Assembly (NCBI GenBank): GCA_013180625.2
Contig: SNVD02004377.1
Location: forward strand, 1 to 64,000
Length of the DNA stretch: 64,000 nt
From: Boswellia sacra
Taxonomy: Eukaryota; Streptophyta; Magnoliopsida; Sapindales; Burseraceae
Direction of reading: 5' to 3'
The translations under genes were made by a program, and so were the position numbers. How positions within the stretch are numbered: position 1 is the stretch's first letter; every line of letters begins with the position of its first letter. Below are positions 44,171-55,170 of this stretch, in pieces. Under the pieces are notes generated by a model, which was not told the DNA's origin, made no database searches, and saw nothing but the letters and a program-made list of their open reading frames with translations.

Positions 44171-45820
44171 ATGGCTAATGATGAAATAGTTGAACATCAT
44201 TCAGAGGAAGAGTTGGGGAACGTTGATATAATAGGTGATCAAGTACCTACTAATAATGGCACGGAGAATATTTCTAATGCTAATGAATTATCAACTCATA
44301 TTGATGCGAAACTTCAAGCTTTATCTCCAAATCCAATGTCACGTGCCGGAAAAATATTTAAAGTGCATGAACTTCTTCGTAACGTGAATGTAGAGGCCTA
44401 TGAACCTCAAGTACTCGCAATTGGTCCTTACTACCGGAGCAAGAATCACTTAAGTGCGATGGAAGAGCACAAGCTTCGCTATCTGAAACAGCTTTTGAAG
44501 CGAAAGAGGCAAAATAATACAAACAACTATGTCTCAGTTTTGTGGAAATTGAAAGGAGAAGCTTGTGCTTGTTATGTAGATGCCGTACATCTCAAAGATT
44601 ATGAGTTTGTGGAAATGATGTTACTCGATGCTTGCTTCATTGTTCAGCTATTTCGCGAGGTTTCAGGGACAATCCGGACAGAAATTGGTGATACTATCCT
44701 AAACGGAGGAAGTTGGCTTTGTTATAGTATGGCCCGCGATTTATTATTAGTTGAAAATCAACTTCCCTTCTTTGTTCTTCAGACATTCTTTGAAATGACT
44801 AAGATGCCTAACGATAAAAGCCTTTGTCAAATGATTTTTCAATTTTATAATGTCGCAAATGTGGTTCCGAAGCCGGGGCCTGTAGCAAAAGATGAAAGCT
44901 ACTACATCCAATCCGTGGAGCATCTCCTGGGAGTATTACATAGGAAGTGGACGGACCATTCAGCAATGGACAGTGTGGATCCTAAAGAAGAGAATAAATG
45001 TACGTTCATTTGTTTAAAATTCGAGAGGTGTTTTAAAGTTTCAGAAGTCATGATCCGTAAATGGTTTCATTTGCCTTCAAAAACGGAAAGTGGCAATGTG
45101 ACAGGAGACAATAACTGTAGGTTCATGTTTAGTTGGTTTCATTCGCCTTTAAAGATGGACAGCAACTGGCCCTCCAAAATTCATAATTGGATTTCTAAGC
45201 GGTTTTACTGTTGTTCATCAAATATTGATGGCGGGAATTTGACGGAAGATAATGATGCGATGTTAAGTATTCCCTGCGCCACACAGCTCAAAGAGGCTGG
45301 AATCAAGTTTAAGAAGGTTAAGAGCATTAACCTGTTCGCTATAAGGTTCAAAAATGGAGTAATTGAAATCCCAAAATTGCGAATTGACGATGCGAGCGAG
45401 TCTTTCTTCCGAAACTTAATTGCCTATGAGCAGTTTTACCAGGAAGCGACTATGTTTTATGTTACTGATTACATTAAACTCATGGACTGCCTCGTGAACA
45501 CCTCCAAGGATGTGGAGTTACTTTGTAAATGTGGAATTATTGATAATGCAGGGTTAGGAGATAATGAAGCTGTTGCCAACATGTTTAATAGGCTGTTCGT
45601 CAATGTCATTTTTTGTCCTGAAGACTACAAATACACTGAAGTATTCCAGCAAGTCAACCAGCACTGCAACAGGCGATGGAATAAATGGAAAGCCAACTTA
45701 AGGCACAACTACTTCAACACTCCATGGGCAACCATTTCATTATTTGCCGCTTTATTACTGCTTCTACTTACGGTGGCCCAAACTGTGTTTTCCGTTCTTG
45801 CTTATATGAAACAAAAATAA
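44171..45820 (+). CDS. DUF247 (UPF0481) membrane protein, copy 2
   Basis: A complete 549-residue DUF247 protein in one exon, starting MANDEIVEHHSEEE (acidic N-terminus shared with copy 3). Domain text: 'FKVHELLRNVNVEAYEPQVL' (63-82), 'AIGPYYRSKNHLSAMEEHKL' (83-102), 'MMLLDACFIVQLF' (149-161), 'ARDLLLVENQLPFFVL' (188-203), 'LKEAGIKFKK' (373-382), 'SFFRNLIAYEQFY' (411-423), 'DYIKLMDCLVNTSKDVELL' (433-451). One membrane helix, about 522-545, then MKQK, so it is probably tail-anchored. 276-362 is an inserted region with three related WFH/SK/SG units, absent from the usual DUF247 layout. Residues 160-190 and the insert differ strongly from copy 3, while 370-450 are nearly identical. Confidence 0.93.
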   Translation: MANDEIVEHHSEEELGNVDIIGDQVPTNNGTENISNANELSTHIDAKLQALSPNPMSRAGKIFKVHELLRNVNVEAYEPQVLAIGPYYRSKNHLSAMEEHKLRYLKQLLKRKRQNNTNNYVSVLWKLKGEACACYVDAVHLKDYEFVEMMLLDACFIVQLFREVSGTIRTEIGDTILNGGSWLCYSMARDLLLVENQLPFFVLQTFFEMTKMPNDKSLCQMIFQFYNVANVVPKPGPVAKDESYYIQSVEHLLGVLHRKWTDHSAMDSVDPKEENKCTFICLKFERCFKVSEVMIRKWFHLPSKTESGNVTGDNNCRFMFSWFHSPLKMDSNWPSKIHNWISKRFYCCSSNIDGGNLTEDNDAMLSIPCATQLKEAGIKFKKVKSINLFAIRFKNGVIEIPKLRIDDASESFFRNLIAYEQFYQEATMFYVTDYIKLMDCLVNTSKDVELLCKCGIIDNAGLGDNEAVANMFNRLFVNVIFCPEDYKYTEVFQQVNQHCNRRWNKWKANLRHNYFNTPWATISLFAALLLLLLTVAQTVFSVLAYMKQK

Positions 45821-46780
45821 CAAGAGTCATTTTGCAAAGGAGTAACTTTCGCATATTGGTTAGTCATGGAACTGGAAGTGTACGCAAGATGAAGATGTGG
45901 TTGCTATGGGCTACTAAAACTAATTGCGTAGTAATGTTTTGATGGAATGTTTGCTTTCATGGTTTTCTACTAGTCTGAACTTTATGGATGTATGGTTTTA
46001 TTTTTATTGAAGTCCTATTGCGTGACTTAGGTAACTCATGAAAACTTTTTTTAACTAGAGTAATGTTTTGCATGACAATTTTACTTCAATTTACGCATCA
46101 TATTTCTCTGGGTTGTCATTTTGGAAAATCTTCTTTTAATTAAGTTTGTCTGCTTTGATATGGCATTTTCGAATTGTACGTGGCATAGAAGATAAAGATG
46201 TGGAATCATGGGTCGGTGTTGTTAGTTATGTGAGTAAAATGCCCCGAGTCACTTAAAATTCATAATTATTGGTTATTGCGTCTTATTCACATTACTAAAT
46301 TAAGTAGTCCATATCACCGTATTTTATGAAATGTTCCGTCAGGACAGGAAACTTTGTAAGTTAGTTTTTCAAAAAATTTATAAACCTCTGTCGCAGCCCC
46401 ATCTATTTAGTTAAGTATTAGCTAGGTTATGTTAAGCTCATAGTTTCTCATGAATGTATATATTGAGCCTGGTGACTCTTTCAGTTTGGGGGTCCCATAA
46501 TGCTTTTCTGAGTTCATCGCTATTTGCTACGCAACTTTTTGTGGTTGCTTGGTTTTTTGGATGGGACACCGGTTATGGCAGGTGGACTGACACGTAATAT
46601 AACTGGTCAAATGTACTTATTACTATAAACATATTACTGTCTAAATTGATTGAGGTTTACTGTAATTTTGTCTATTTTTACAGTATTCCAGTTTTAATTA
46701 GATTAATTAATTACTTGTTTAGAGTTTTTTGTTAATCCAGTTTAATGTTAATATCAAGGAATTAAGAAAAAATATTGATA
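45821..46780 (+). other. Duplicated 3' flank of DUF247 copy 2
   Basis: It aligns with 60194-61140 ('gtaatgttttg', 'catcatatttctctgggttg', 'aattattgg.tattgcgtctt'). No gene. It marks the extent of the block duplication on this side. Confidence 0.75.
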
Positions 46781-46784
46781 ATTG

Positions 46785-47225
46785 GTTAGGTGATGATGAA
46801 GTTCGGGCCAACATGTTTACTAGGCTTTGCGACAATGTTGTCTTCTTCTTCTTCTTCTTCTTCTTTTCTTCTGAGGACTACAAATAAAACAAAAGATTCC
46901 AGGAAGTCAATAAGAACTGTAACAGGCATTGCAACAAATGGAAAGACAACTTAGTACACAACTACTGCAACACCCCATGGGCATTGATGTGTTTGTTTGT
47001 ATTTTTGAAGTTTTTATTTTTAAAATTTAGAAAGAATATGTTGTTGATTTTAAATTTTTTAATTTTAAAAATAATATATAGTTGAGATTGATTTAAATAC
47101 CTTGGCAAATGTACATTTTTATAAAACAGTTTTTTAAGTTTGTAAACAAACATAACCTGTTTCATTGCTACTTCTACTTACGGTGTCCCAAACTATGTTT
47201 TCAGTTCTTGCTTAAATAAAAAAAA
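46785..47225 (+). pseudogene. 3' fragment of a fourth DUF247 gene, interrupted by a MITE
   Basis: Only the C-terminal part of the gene is present: 'taggtgatgatgaagtt.ggcc' through 'caccccatgggca' and, after an insert, 'cttctacttacggtgtccca' to the end of the frame. An expanded (TTC)n run at 46844-46868, a TAA just after 'gaggactacaaa' and the insertion at 46982-47159 destroy it. It lies about 1 kb downstream of copy 2 and is a truncated tandem duplicate. Confidence 0.85.
46982..47159. mobile_element. Small MITE inside the DUF247 fragment
   Basis: A 178-bp AT-rich insert with inverted ends: 'cattgatgtgtttgtttgta' at the left and 'caaacataacctg', its rough complement, at the right. It interrupts the DUF247 text between 'ccatggg' and 'cttctacttac'. 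No clear target duplication remains. No coding. Confidence 0.65.
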
Positions 47226-47439
47226 ATAACAAGTCATTTTGCAAAGTTGGAATCTCGCATATTGGTTAGCCATGATCCGCGAAGTGTACACAAGGTGAAG
47301 ATTATGGCTGCAATGCGCTACTGAAAGCTAATTGTACAAGTATTGATTTGGTGGAATGCTTGCTTTGATGGTTTTTTTATTCTCTGTACTTTATTAATTC
47401 ATGTATGGTTTTATTTTCTTTAAAGTCCTGTCATATAAA

Positions 47440-48040
47440 TAGAGAGGAACCAGAAAATTCAGATAAGAGGGACAGGCTCCAACAAATGATATTCAAAATA
47501 AGAAATATTTAATATTGATATTTAATTATATTAATTTTGGAATCCATATGATATAAAATAAATTATTATTCCTTCCATAAAACTTATTACTAAAAAGCAC
47601 ATACTCTCTTGAAGCTTCCAATGTATATAGATTGACATATGAAGAAGATAAAACCTAAGAAAAGAGAAATAAATACTCATATCTACTAATAGGTATTGAC
47701 AAAAAAGAAAAGAATACTTATATTTATCAATAGATATGAAATTCTAATATTAATAAAGTGATTTAACAAATTCTAAAATGAAACACCTATATTACATGGA
47801 TCACAAATGAAATGACTTTATTAAGTATAAAAATTATTAAGTTTTGGCTTTAAAAATTTGAATGATAAAAAGAAAAGAGGGAGAAAGTATAAAAAAGTCA
47901 TTTTATTTTGAGTAAATTTGAAAATTCTTAAATATAATAGGATCATTCGGATACATACAAATTTTTGAAAAAAAAAATAATAATAAAGGAGGGGCTATTG
48001 CCCCTTCTTGTCCCTTAGTGGCTTGTCCATGGGACTCGAA
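47440..48040. mobile_element. Probable non-autonomous element
   Basis: The left end 'gagggacaggctcc' and right end 'cttagtggcttgtcc' with 'ggaggggctattgccccttc' suggest an AGTGGC-type plant DNA transposon of about 600 bp. It is AT-rich and has no frame. Weak evidence, from end motifs only. Confidence 0.3.
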
Positions 48041-48955
48041 TTACTTAATTCTTGAAAAATTCTTCTGCTCTATAAATATTTTTCTTCTTCAAGGAGCCTC
48101 TCTGCTTTTTTCTTTGATTATTTTTTAATTTCTTTTTTGTTTTCTGTACTCTTAAAATGATTCAGCGCATAATCAGAGAGCACGTGGAGCGAGTGATGGG
48201 TAGCCTCGGGCCATGAAACTGGACTTTGTCCGGCTCGACAATGCATCTTACTTGATTATTGGCTTGAGTCCGTGATTGGGCTGCATAAGAAGCCCATGAC
48301 AACAAGACTTTGGGCTGTTGCAGCTTAGCCGTTGGCAACACAATTATGTAAGGACCAGTGAGTCTCTAATGAAAAAATAAAATATGCTTTTAAGTTTTTT
48401 CGTCGACATGCAACCGGAAATTGAGATATATATTACTTTGGATAAGTTATTAAATTAGAAAGATTAGGAAATTATATAAATTGGGACCTGGATCTAAAAT
48501 GATAAGGCTTTTATGTTGTTTTGCATGACTTACAAATGGTCCGCTAAATTTAACTTCTTCGGAGATTTTGAAATATTTAACTTCTTAGGATATTATTTTC
48601 GATTTAGTTTTCGCTGAATAGGGCCTACTTGGACTTGGTTATAGCCTTCTATTTGTATCAAGAGACCGCCAAGAGTATATGTAAAACCTACTCAATATCG
48701 TATTTCTAAAATTAATAAGGTTAATCAAAAAGAGGAGTTTGTGAATTGTACGTAATTAGTTCAGTTAAGCCTAGAATTATTCATCTTTCGCAAAAGCTTC
48801 AATTCTGGTCCTTGGCTTGGAGGGATCAAACACTAACTTCTCGGATGTGAATTTCCGAATCCAAAAAGACAAATAAAATCTGCTTGCTCCTTTGAAAAGG
48901 TAGAGCTTTCTATATATATAAATATATGGACTACTACGTGAATCTCTGACAACAA
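48041..48955 (+). promoter_or_regulatory. Upstream region of family X copy b
   Basis: 48200-48310 matches 19860-19990. 48390-48780 matches 750-1190 before copy a ('tttggataa.ttattaaatta', 'gtaaaacctactcaat', 'cctagaatta'). A TATA-like run lies at 48912-48929. Probable promoter of the family. Confidence 0.45.
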
Positions 48956-49575
48956 ATGATTAAAACTCTCTTAATTTCTCAATCTCGTATACAAGTTGTC
49001 TGTTTTCTTCTTGTCTCGGTTATGGCTCTCGTGATAGCAAATTGTTTCAGTGTTTTAACTGATGAGCACGATAACGTGGTCGCTCCACAAGTCTCCGAAT
49101 TAACACTACTGCAACCTCAATGCCTGCTGCTAAGACCTTCTAGAACCAACAAGCATTAGGTGCGCAAAAGAAACAGCTACAATATAGGAAGGATGCTTTA
49201 CGGATGCAAACAAAGCCACCACAGCCTACTTTTGGTCAGTTAATGATGGCAAAGACGCCGATTCGAAGACCAAGACAGATGCCGAAAACCATGCATAATC
49301 AGCCTCAACCCGATGAGACAGTTGAAAAAGTTGTTGACAGGACTTTGACTACTGAAGAGTATGAGAACAAACTTCTTGAGAAAAAGAAAGTTATCAATTC
49401 ACCCAAGAAACCCGACGGGGAGAGGAAAGTCGATCCTGATAAAGTTTTCGAATCCATGAAGCTTTTGAACAAAAAGAAATGTAATGTGACAGAGAAGACT
49501 AACAAAGATTACAGTGATCGACGTAATTATGAAGTTAAAATCCACAAAAAAAGGTTGATAGAAGTGGATTATTGA
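48956..49575 (+). pseudogene. Family X copy b, best-preserved copy
   Basis: Two frames. 48956-49159 encodes 67 residues with a hydrophobic segment ('VVCFLLVSVMALVIANCFSV'), and may be an upstream frame or signal region. The main frame starts at the ATG at 49120 but meets a TAG at 49141-49143; it is open from the Met at 49204 to the TGA at 49575 (123 residues). The product is hydrophilic and very Lys-rich, with 'PPQPTFGQLM', 'TTEEYENKLLEKKKVI' (coiled-coil-like) and 'NKDYSDRRNYEVKIHKK'. The same text, including 'KTF.NQQAL' before the stop, is readable in copies a and d, so the ancestral protein began at 49120. I recognise no family. A shortened protein from 49204 could still be made. Confidence 0.6.
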
Positions 49576-49998
49576 AGATTTTTGTTTAATAGTTACCTTT
49601 TATGATATTATATGTTGTTTACGGTTCTTTTTATTATTGAGTAATAAGCGAAATTGGTTTTGTTATCAAGATTATGTTTTTATATTTTAATTTTGGAAAA
49701 ATTAAAAAAATAGAAAAAATTAGGGGCCTTTGGTGAAACTTAGACACATCCTGAAAAATTTTTCATGCCATAGACACTTTCTTCGAAAAATGACTAAAAT
49801 ACCCTTAATAATTCATTGTTGAAAAGAAAGAAGAAAGAAGCATCGTCACTCTTTCCTCCACTGTCCGAAACACTTTTCAACACCTTTATTTCATTTCATC
49901 TTATTGTTTAATCTTTAAGTTGAAGCTGAGCAACAAGATAAGACAAACTCTCCGTAATCTCTCTCTAAATGGAGCAAGAATGTTGAAGTAGGTTGTAA

Positions 49999-51046
49999 TG
50001 TTTTCATTATACCACTTCTTGTGAATGGGTTCAAGCATCCAATGTGTCAATCACCATATGTCTACAACAAATCAAGATTCCTAATTAGACTTATGTCGGT
50101 AAGGAAGAACCATACGACATTTAGAAAGGATCCAAGCAGTTGATGTGCCAAGGATTGTCTACAATGGATCAAGACCTCCATTTTACGAGTGGTGTCAAGA
50201 TTGATTAAGAAAATAAATAGAAATTATATAAAATAAACAACATAAGATTATGATTATTAAGCACATATCAAGGGGAAGAAAATCCTTACTCTTTATATCA
50301 AGGGTTTCACCCTTCCACGTTAGCAAGAGAGAATTTAGCAAAACATTATAAAAGAAAAAAAACAAATTACAAGAAAAAGAAAATTCATTAATAACATTAA
50401 AACACAAGAGAGAAAAACACAATAACAAGAGATCCTAGCCAAGGCCAAGATGCCCCCAATGGGTCACAAGGTACCTCTATTTATAGATACATTCAGGGCA
50501 AACTTGTCAAATTATAAAAGAACATTTGTCAAATATTTTGTTGACAATTGGGGTAATTAGGTGAACCAACTTGACTACCAATTTTGACATTGAATTATTA
50601 AGAATTTTGATCACATGTCTTTATAACAGTTGTAGATATTTCTCTCATCTTTCTAGAACATGTTGATTCATACGATTTAGATACCTATTTTGAGAGATAT
50701 GGTCAAAATATTGAGGCATGGTCAGGCTGTGTCGAAACTGTAGATGGGTTCATTTCAAGCCTATTTTTTGTCCATTAAGAGCCCGAATTTGATGATACTT
50801 GTGAAATATAATCTTGTAGATAATTTAATCAGCTTTCCAAAACATTAAGATTTGTACCATTCTAATCTATAAATAAAATGTTATGCCCATTTTACCGAAC
50901 CTACATCAAAATCGAAATTAAGAGAAATTTAATTCAAAAGATGTAAAGACTACAAATATGCTTAAGTTGAGGAATTTAATGATACTATTAATGCAATATG
51001 ATGAATTAAGCTCTTATTAAGTATACATATTTAAGTGTTCATCAAT
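49999..51046 (-). repeat. Truncated inverted Athila LTR
   Basis: This is the reverse complement of about the first 1050 bp of the Athila LTR at 1642-3158. On the minus strand it starts TGATGAACAC at 51046 and stops within 'acaagaagtggtata'. The last 450 bp of the LTR are absent. It is more diverged from the 1642 element's LTRs than those are from each other. It lies inside the Mutator-like element, directly beside its left inverted repeat. Confidence 0.9.
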
Positions 51047-51830
51047 TCGCCCATCAACAATAAAAACATTCAAACCTTTACCCAAATCTTCAATATGAAT
51101 AGTACAATCATCATTCTTGTCGTCACCATGCTCACTAACATCATCACTAGCATCATTACAATCTTCATTACCACCATTATCATCATTAATGTCATCACTA
51201 GCATTATTAACATCAATATTGCCTAAACTCTTAAACTCTCTAATGCTATCGAGATGACGTACTAATCTCAATGGCATCAATGGGGGCACCCATTCTTCAT
51301 TTCACATAACAACCCAACTGACTCATGCCCTACATGCCCTACATATTGCTCAAAGTCAATGCCAATGTCATCATTCAATTGTGGTTGTGCACAAACAGGA
51401 GTGGACTCACTTAATTGGTTGCTTCCACTTGCTAAGCAAAACATAAAGGGATGAGAAGAACTTTGCCGCCTTTGTATTGCATCGGATCCTGACCTGTGTC
51501 TTTGCTTGTCCGTATCTTTAACTTTGACAATTAGTGGTGTATATGATTGTTGGTATTCTAAACAATGTTATATAAAAAACCAAACATCTTTGTCAGTCTC
51601 AATAGGAGTCAGCAATGGTGGAACACCCTTAAAAGCAAATTGAACCTCTAAACTTATGTTATGCTTATGAAGATCTCAACCCATTTCAGTACTAATACAG
51701 TCAACCAACTCATTATAAGTAGTATACCTACATATTATCAATGGCTTTGCCCTCCCACCGGTGTACAAATAACCACCATTCTCTTGCATAATTCAAAAAC
51801 CATTGTATAGAATAAGTATGTGTAAAGTTT
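51047..51830 (-). pseudogene. Mutator-like transposase N-terminal fragment
   Basis: Minus-strand text from 51830 downward reads 'YTTYNELVDCISTEMG', 'FKGVPPLLTPIETDKDVWFF' and, after stops and a frameshift, an Asp-rich stretch and 'PPLMPLRLVRHL'. The pattern of a Tyr-rich start, 'Y.ELV..I' and 'P.L.P....D.DV..F' is that of the variable N-terminal region of plant MURA transposases. The DDE catalytic region is absent. Several stops occur. Confidence 0.55.
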
Positions 51831-51930
51831 CCATATCCTGCATGATAGAGACATATCATATAAGATCTGTGACCAAAAAATCATTATGAAATTGCTTAAA
51901 TAGGTCACAAGAATGACAATTCTGCCCAAA

Positions 51931-52170
51931 CGCTCGACATATCTCGATGGAATCTAACTCGACGCTTGACACACTACACACGACACTCGATACTTGACAA
52001 AATACACATCTGACAATCGACACATTCGACACTCCACTCAACGCACTAACTCGACACTTGACCATAGCCTCGACAAAATCCCTCGACACTCGATATTACC
52101 TCTCGACATGTCGAGCGTTGGTCTTATGTATCTGACACATGACATATTTGTCGAGCGATCTCGCTCGACT
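51931..52170 (-). repeat. Degenerate TCGAGTGTCGA array in the Mutator-like element
   Basis: About 15 variants of 'cgacactcgac' (plus strand) at irregular 11-25-bp spacing. It lies on the 5' side of the transposase remnant. It is similar in motif and strand-inverted relative to 27231-27480. Confidence 0.75.
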
Positions 52171-52644
52171 ACGTCGATCTTCTTCCCCCTCGCCTGCGAT
52201 TCCAGATTTTCTCTACGATTTACAATTTTCAGCAAATATTGGCAAAAACCGCACTATGTCTAAGTTTAGTTCATATACATATCCCTATTTTAAGCTAGAT
52301 AATGTGGTTGAAAGCTACGAAAACAAGAAATAATAAAAATATTACAACCTCCTTCAACGTTCTTATGCCATTTAGAGAGAGATTACAGAGAGTTGTCTTA
52401 CCTTATTGCTCAGCTTCAACTCTAAGATTAAATAATGAGATGAAACAAAAGTGTTGAAAGGTGTTTCGGACAGTGGAGGAAAGAATGACAGAAGTTTCTT
52501 TCTTCTTTCTTTTCAACAATAAATGAATGCAAGGCATTTTAGTCATTTCACGTTCAAAGTATCTATGACATTAAAAGTTTTTAAGATGTGTCTATATTTC
52601 AGTAAAAGCCCCTAATTTTATCTATTTTTTCCATTTTTCCTAAG

Positions 52645-53566
52645 TATTTTGAATTACCTGGTCCCCACTTTAACTTTACAACAACTTTTATATTCTCTCT
52701 CCTGACCTTTTTGTATTAAAATATTTGATTTCTTCTCTCTCACCTCACATTATCTCAAGTCACTTGGATTACTCCTATAAATTTAGCTCTATCAACCTTT
52801 AAAAAAACCATTCTAAACACCGACAAACTAAAATTCTCAATGGTTTCTTTTTTCCTCTAAACTACATCAACTAGTCTTTAAATACTATTATTTAAAATAA
52901 ATAAATTATGCTTTTTAATTTATCTTTGTTTTTAAGTGAAATTATAATTTGGGAGCTTGCTTTTTTTTTTTTAAGAAGTAGATTGTCTACTTAAATAGAA
53001 ATATTAAATTATTTCATATTTCATCAATAATTATTTTCAATTACTTAAAGTATGTGTTAATAGATGATTACTAGACTGACTTTAAGAGGAACATTATAGT
53101 AAATTATTATAATATATTGATATTTAATAAGAAATTAATATTGCAATAAAAATTTATTCGTTTTAATAATTAGAACAACTATGGCTATTAATTTAATTGA
53201 TTGTTATTTATTATTATTTAAAGTTTTGTTATTATAATTAGAGGAAAATATGTTAATCATTGCAATGTGAATGTGATTAAATAAGTGTACTCTAAGGATA
53301 TTATTATATTTTTTCAGCATTTCAATATAATCAGGGACTAATTATATATTTTATTCTTTTAATAATTTTTATTATATATATATATATATATGTGTGTGTG
53401 TATTGTATATTTGTTTTGGATTAAATACAAAAAATTAAAGTTATATATATCCCGGCTCTAGCCCTACAATATCTGTACGTGAAAAACTTGCACAATTAAT
53501 GTTGTATTTTTTAAGAGTTTGGTTGCCACAGAAGTATCCAGAGCAACTGTGCACTACGCAGCCTGA
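52645..53566. other. Intergenic; 3' part is family X copy c upstream text
   Basis: AT-rich DNA with no gene. It has a (TA)n(TG)n microsatellite at 53377-53402. From about 53510 the text ('ttggttgccacagaagt') matches the region before the ATG of family X copies b and d. Confidence 0.55.
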
Positions 53567-53900
53567 ATGCCTCCAAAGACCTTCAAGAAGGGGGAAGTAT
53601 CAGATGCGACGACAAACAGCACTACAAACAGGAGGGATGCTCTATTGATGCCTGGAATTATGAGGGAAGAGAGACTTATATTTGAAGACCAATACTGAAA
53701 TCGGTCGACTTTGATGCCATGCAAAATCAATCTTAACCTGAAGTGTCAAAAGAAATTAAGTTGAAAAAGTTGTTGAAAGGATGTTCACTCTTAAAGAGTA
53801 CGATAACAAGCTCTTTGAGGGTTGAAAAGAAATATAATACCGTAGATAAGCCTCAAACAAGGATTCCATAGAAAAAGTGGACTATTACCCACTTAATTTG
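53567..53900 (+). pseudogene. Family X copy c, degenerate
   Basis: It starts ATGCCTCCAAAGACC like copies a and b and keeps landmarks ('aggagggatgctcta', 'ttgaaaaagttgttgaaag', 'gagtacgataacaagctc'). It is out of frame in several places and has lost most of the 3' half before 'aaaaagtggactatt'. Not translatable. Confidence 0.75.
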
Positions 53901-55040
53901 TAGATTTTTGTTTAATAGATTACAATCTAATATTATCACATACTGCATAATCATGGTTCTTTTTGTTTAATTTTTGAATAATTATGGAACAATAAATGGA
54001 GTCAATTTGTTATATATATATAATTTCCATGTTAAATGAGTTAAATAATTAAGAAGAATTACTTTAAATACTATATGGGATGCTATCTATTAACCAAATT
54101 GATAACCGTGGATTAATTGTTAACATTAATTCCAAAGTTAAATACTCTTTATATTGTCATTTTGTTATTAAGAATGGTAGATAGCAACGTGAAAGGTAGT
54201 ATGTAAATGTTCTTTTCAGTACTTTGTGAGCTTACATGTGGCCATCTATCCTGATATGTGGAGAAGATAATCATGGATTGCAGACAAGATTGGTTCAGAC
54301 TTGGGGAATTGAAGATAATATTTCAATGGTGAAGCATTACTAGCTTTTGCATATTGACAGACAGATTTCTTCCTATGTTTTTCATGTGTATGAGTTTCTT
54401 GAAGTGTGCATAGTGAGAGGAATTTAATACATAACCAAGAGTCGTGTGTGTTTATGCTTTCGTTCTTGTTTTAATTTTTGTATCTCACAAACTGATCACA
54501 ACTAAAAGTCAGTATATATGCTTTTTCTCTGTTAATTAATCCCTAACTTGTGATATACATTAAGGTAATTTCTGTTCAACAACTTTTTCAATAAAACGAT
54601 ATTAACAAGCATATACTTAATTAAATAAATGGGGAGCCGCTTTTAAACGTGTGGTCTTAAATTAAGACGAAAACAATCAAAATAATGGTTGTTGGAAGGG
54701 TATGAAATTACTTTATATACCCTTTCAACAACAATTTTTTTTTTTAAACAAATTACCCTAACTTAGTTGTATTCAAATAAGCAGCCAGTTAAAATTAAAG
54801 ATGGATATTTTAGTTTTAAGTTTAACTGTAGTCTTTCTTTGACTACAAACATCAAATATTGGATGTGTTTGTTAATTTTTCCACAAAATAAAAACCTTTT
54901 TAAGCTCAAAAAGGTGAGCGTTTTGCACACGGTAGTACAGTAATTTCAACTTTCAACGATGAGAAAGCAACCTTTAAATGCTTAATACAACCTTGCATCT
55001 AATTAATTAATTTTGTGTTTTAGGACCCTTTTTTTCAATA
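53901..55040. other. Intergenic, no gene seen
   Basis: It starts with 'gatttttgtttaatag', shared with the 3' flank of copies a and b. Beyond about 54010 I found no frame, repeat or homology. Confidence 0.5.
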
Positions 55041-55170
55041 TATATATGGATGGAAAAAATTGGCGGAAAGCATCTTTGGCCCCATTATAGCTGTACTTCA
55101 ATACTTGTAGATAAAAGTTCCATTATGAGTAGTTGTTATAAAAAAAAAAAAAAATTGTACTCATTAATTT

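Larger units (their letters stand above)
49691..52644 (-). mobile_element. Mutator-like element with long terminal inverted repeats, decayed
   Basis: The ends are inverted repeats of about 300 bp: 49691-49998 and the complement of 52325-52644 share 'ggaaaaat', 'aaaattaggggc.ttt', 'tagacacatc', 'gaaaagaaagaagaaagaa', 'cactgtccgaaacac' and 'gtaatctctctctaaatgg'. Possible 9-bp target copies are near 49682 and 52645 (tattttaa / tattttgaa, inexact). Inside, on the minus strand, is a MURA-like N-terminal fragment. An inverted Athila LTR fragment replaces the rest. It cannot move by itself. Confidence 0.8.

Noticed and set aside
51017..51289. Asp/Asn-rich 90-residue minus-strand frame as an independent gene
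   Set aside because: It is part of the Mutator-like transposase N-terminal remnant and runs into the inverted Athila LTR.
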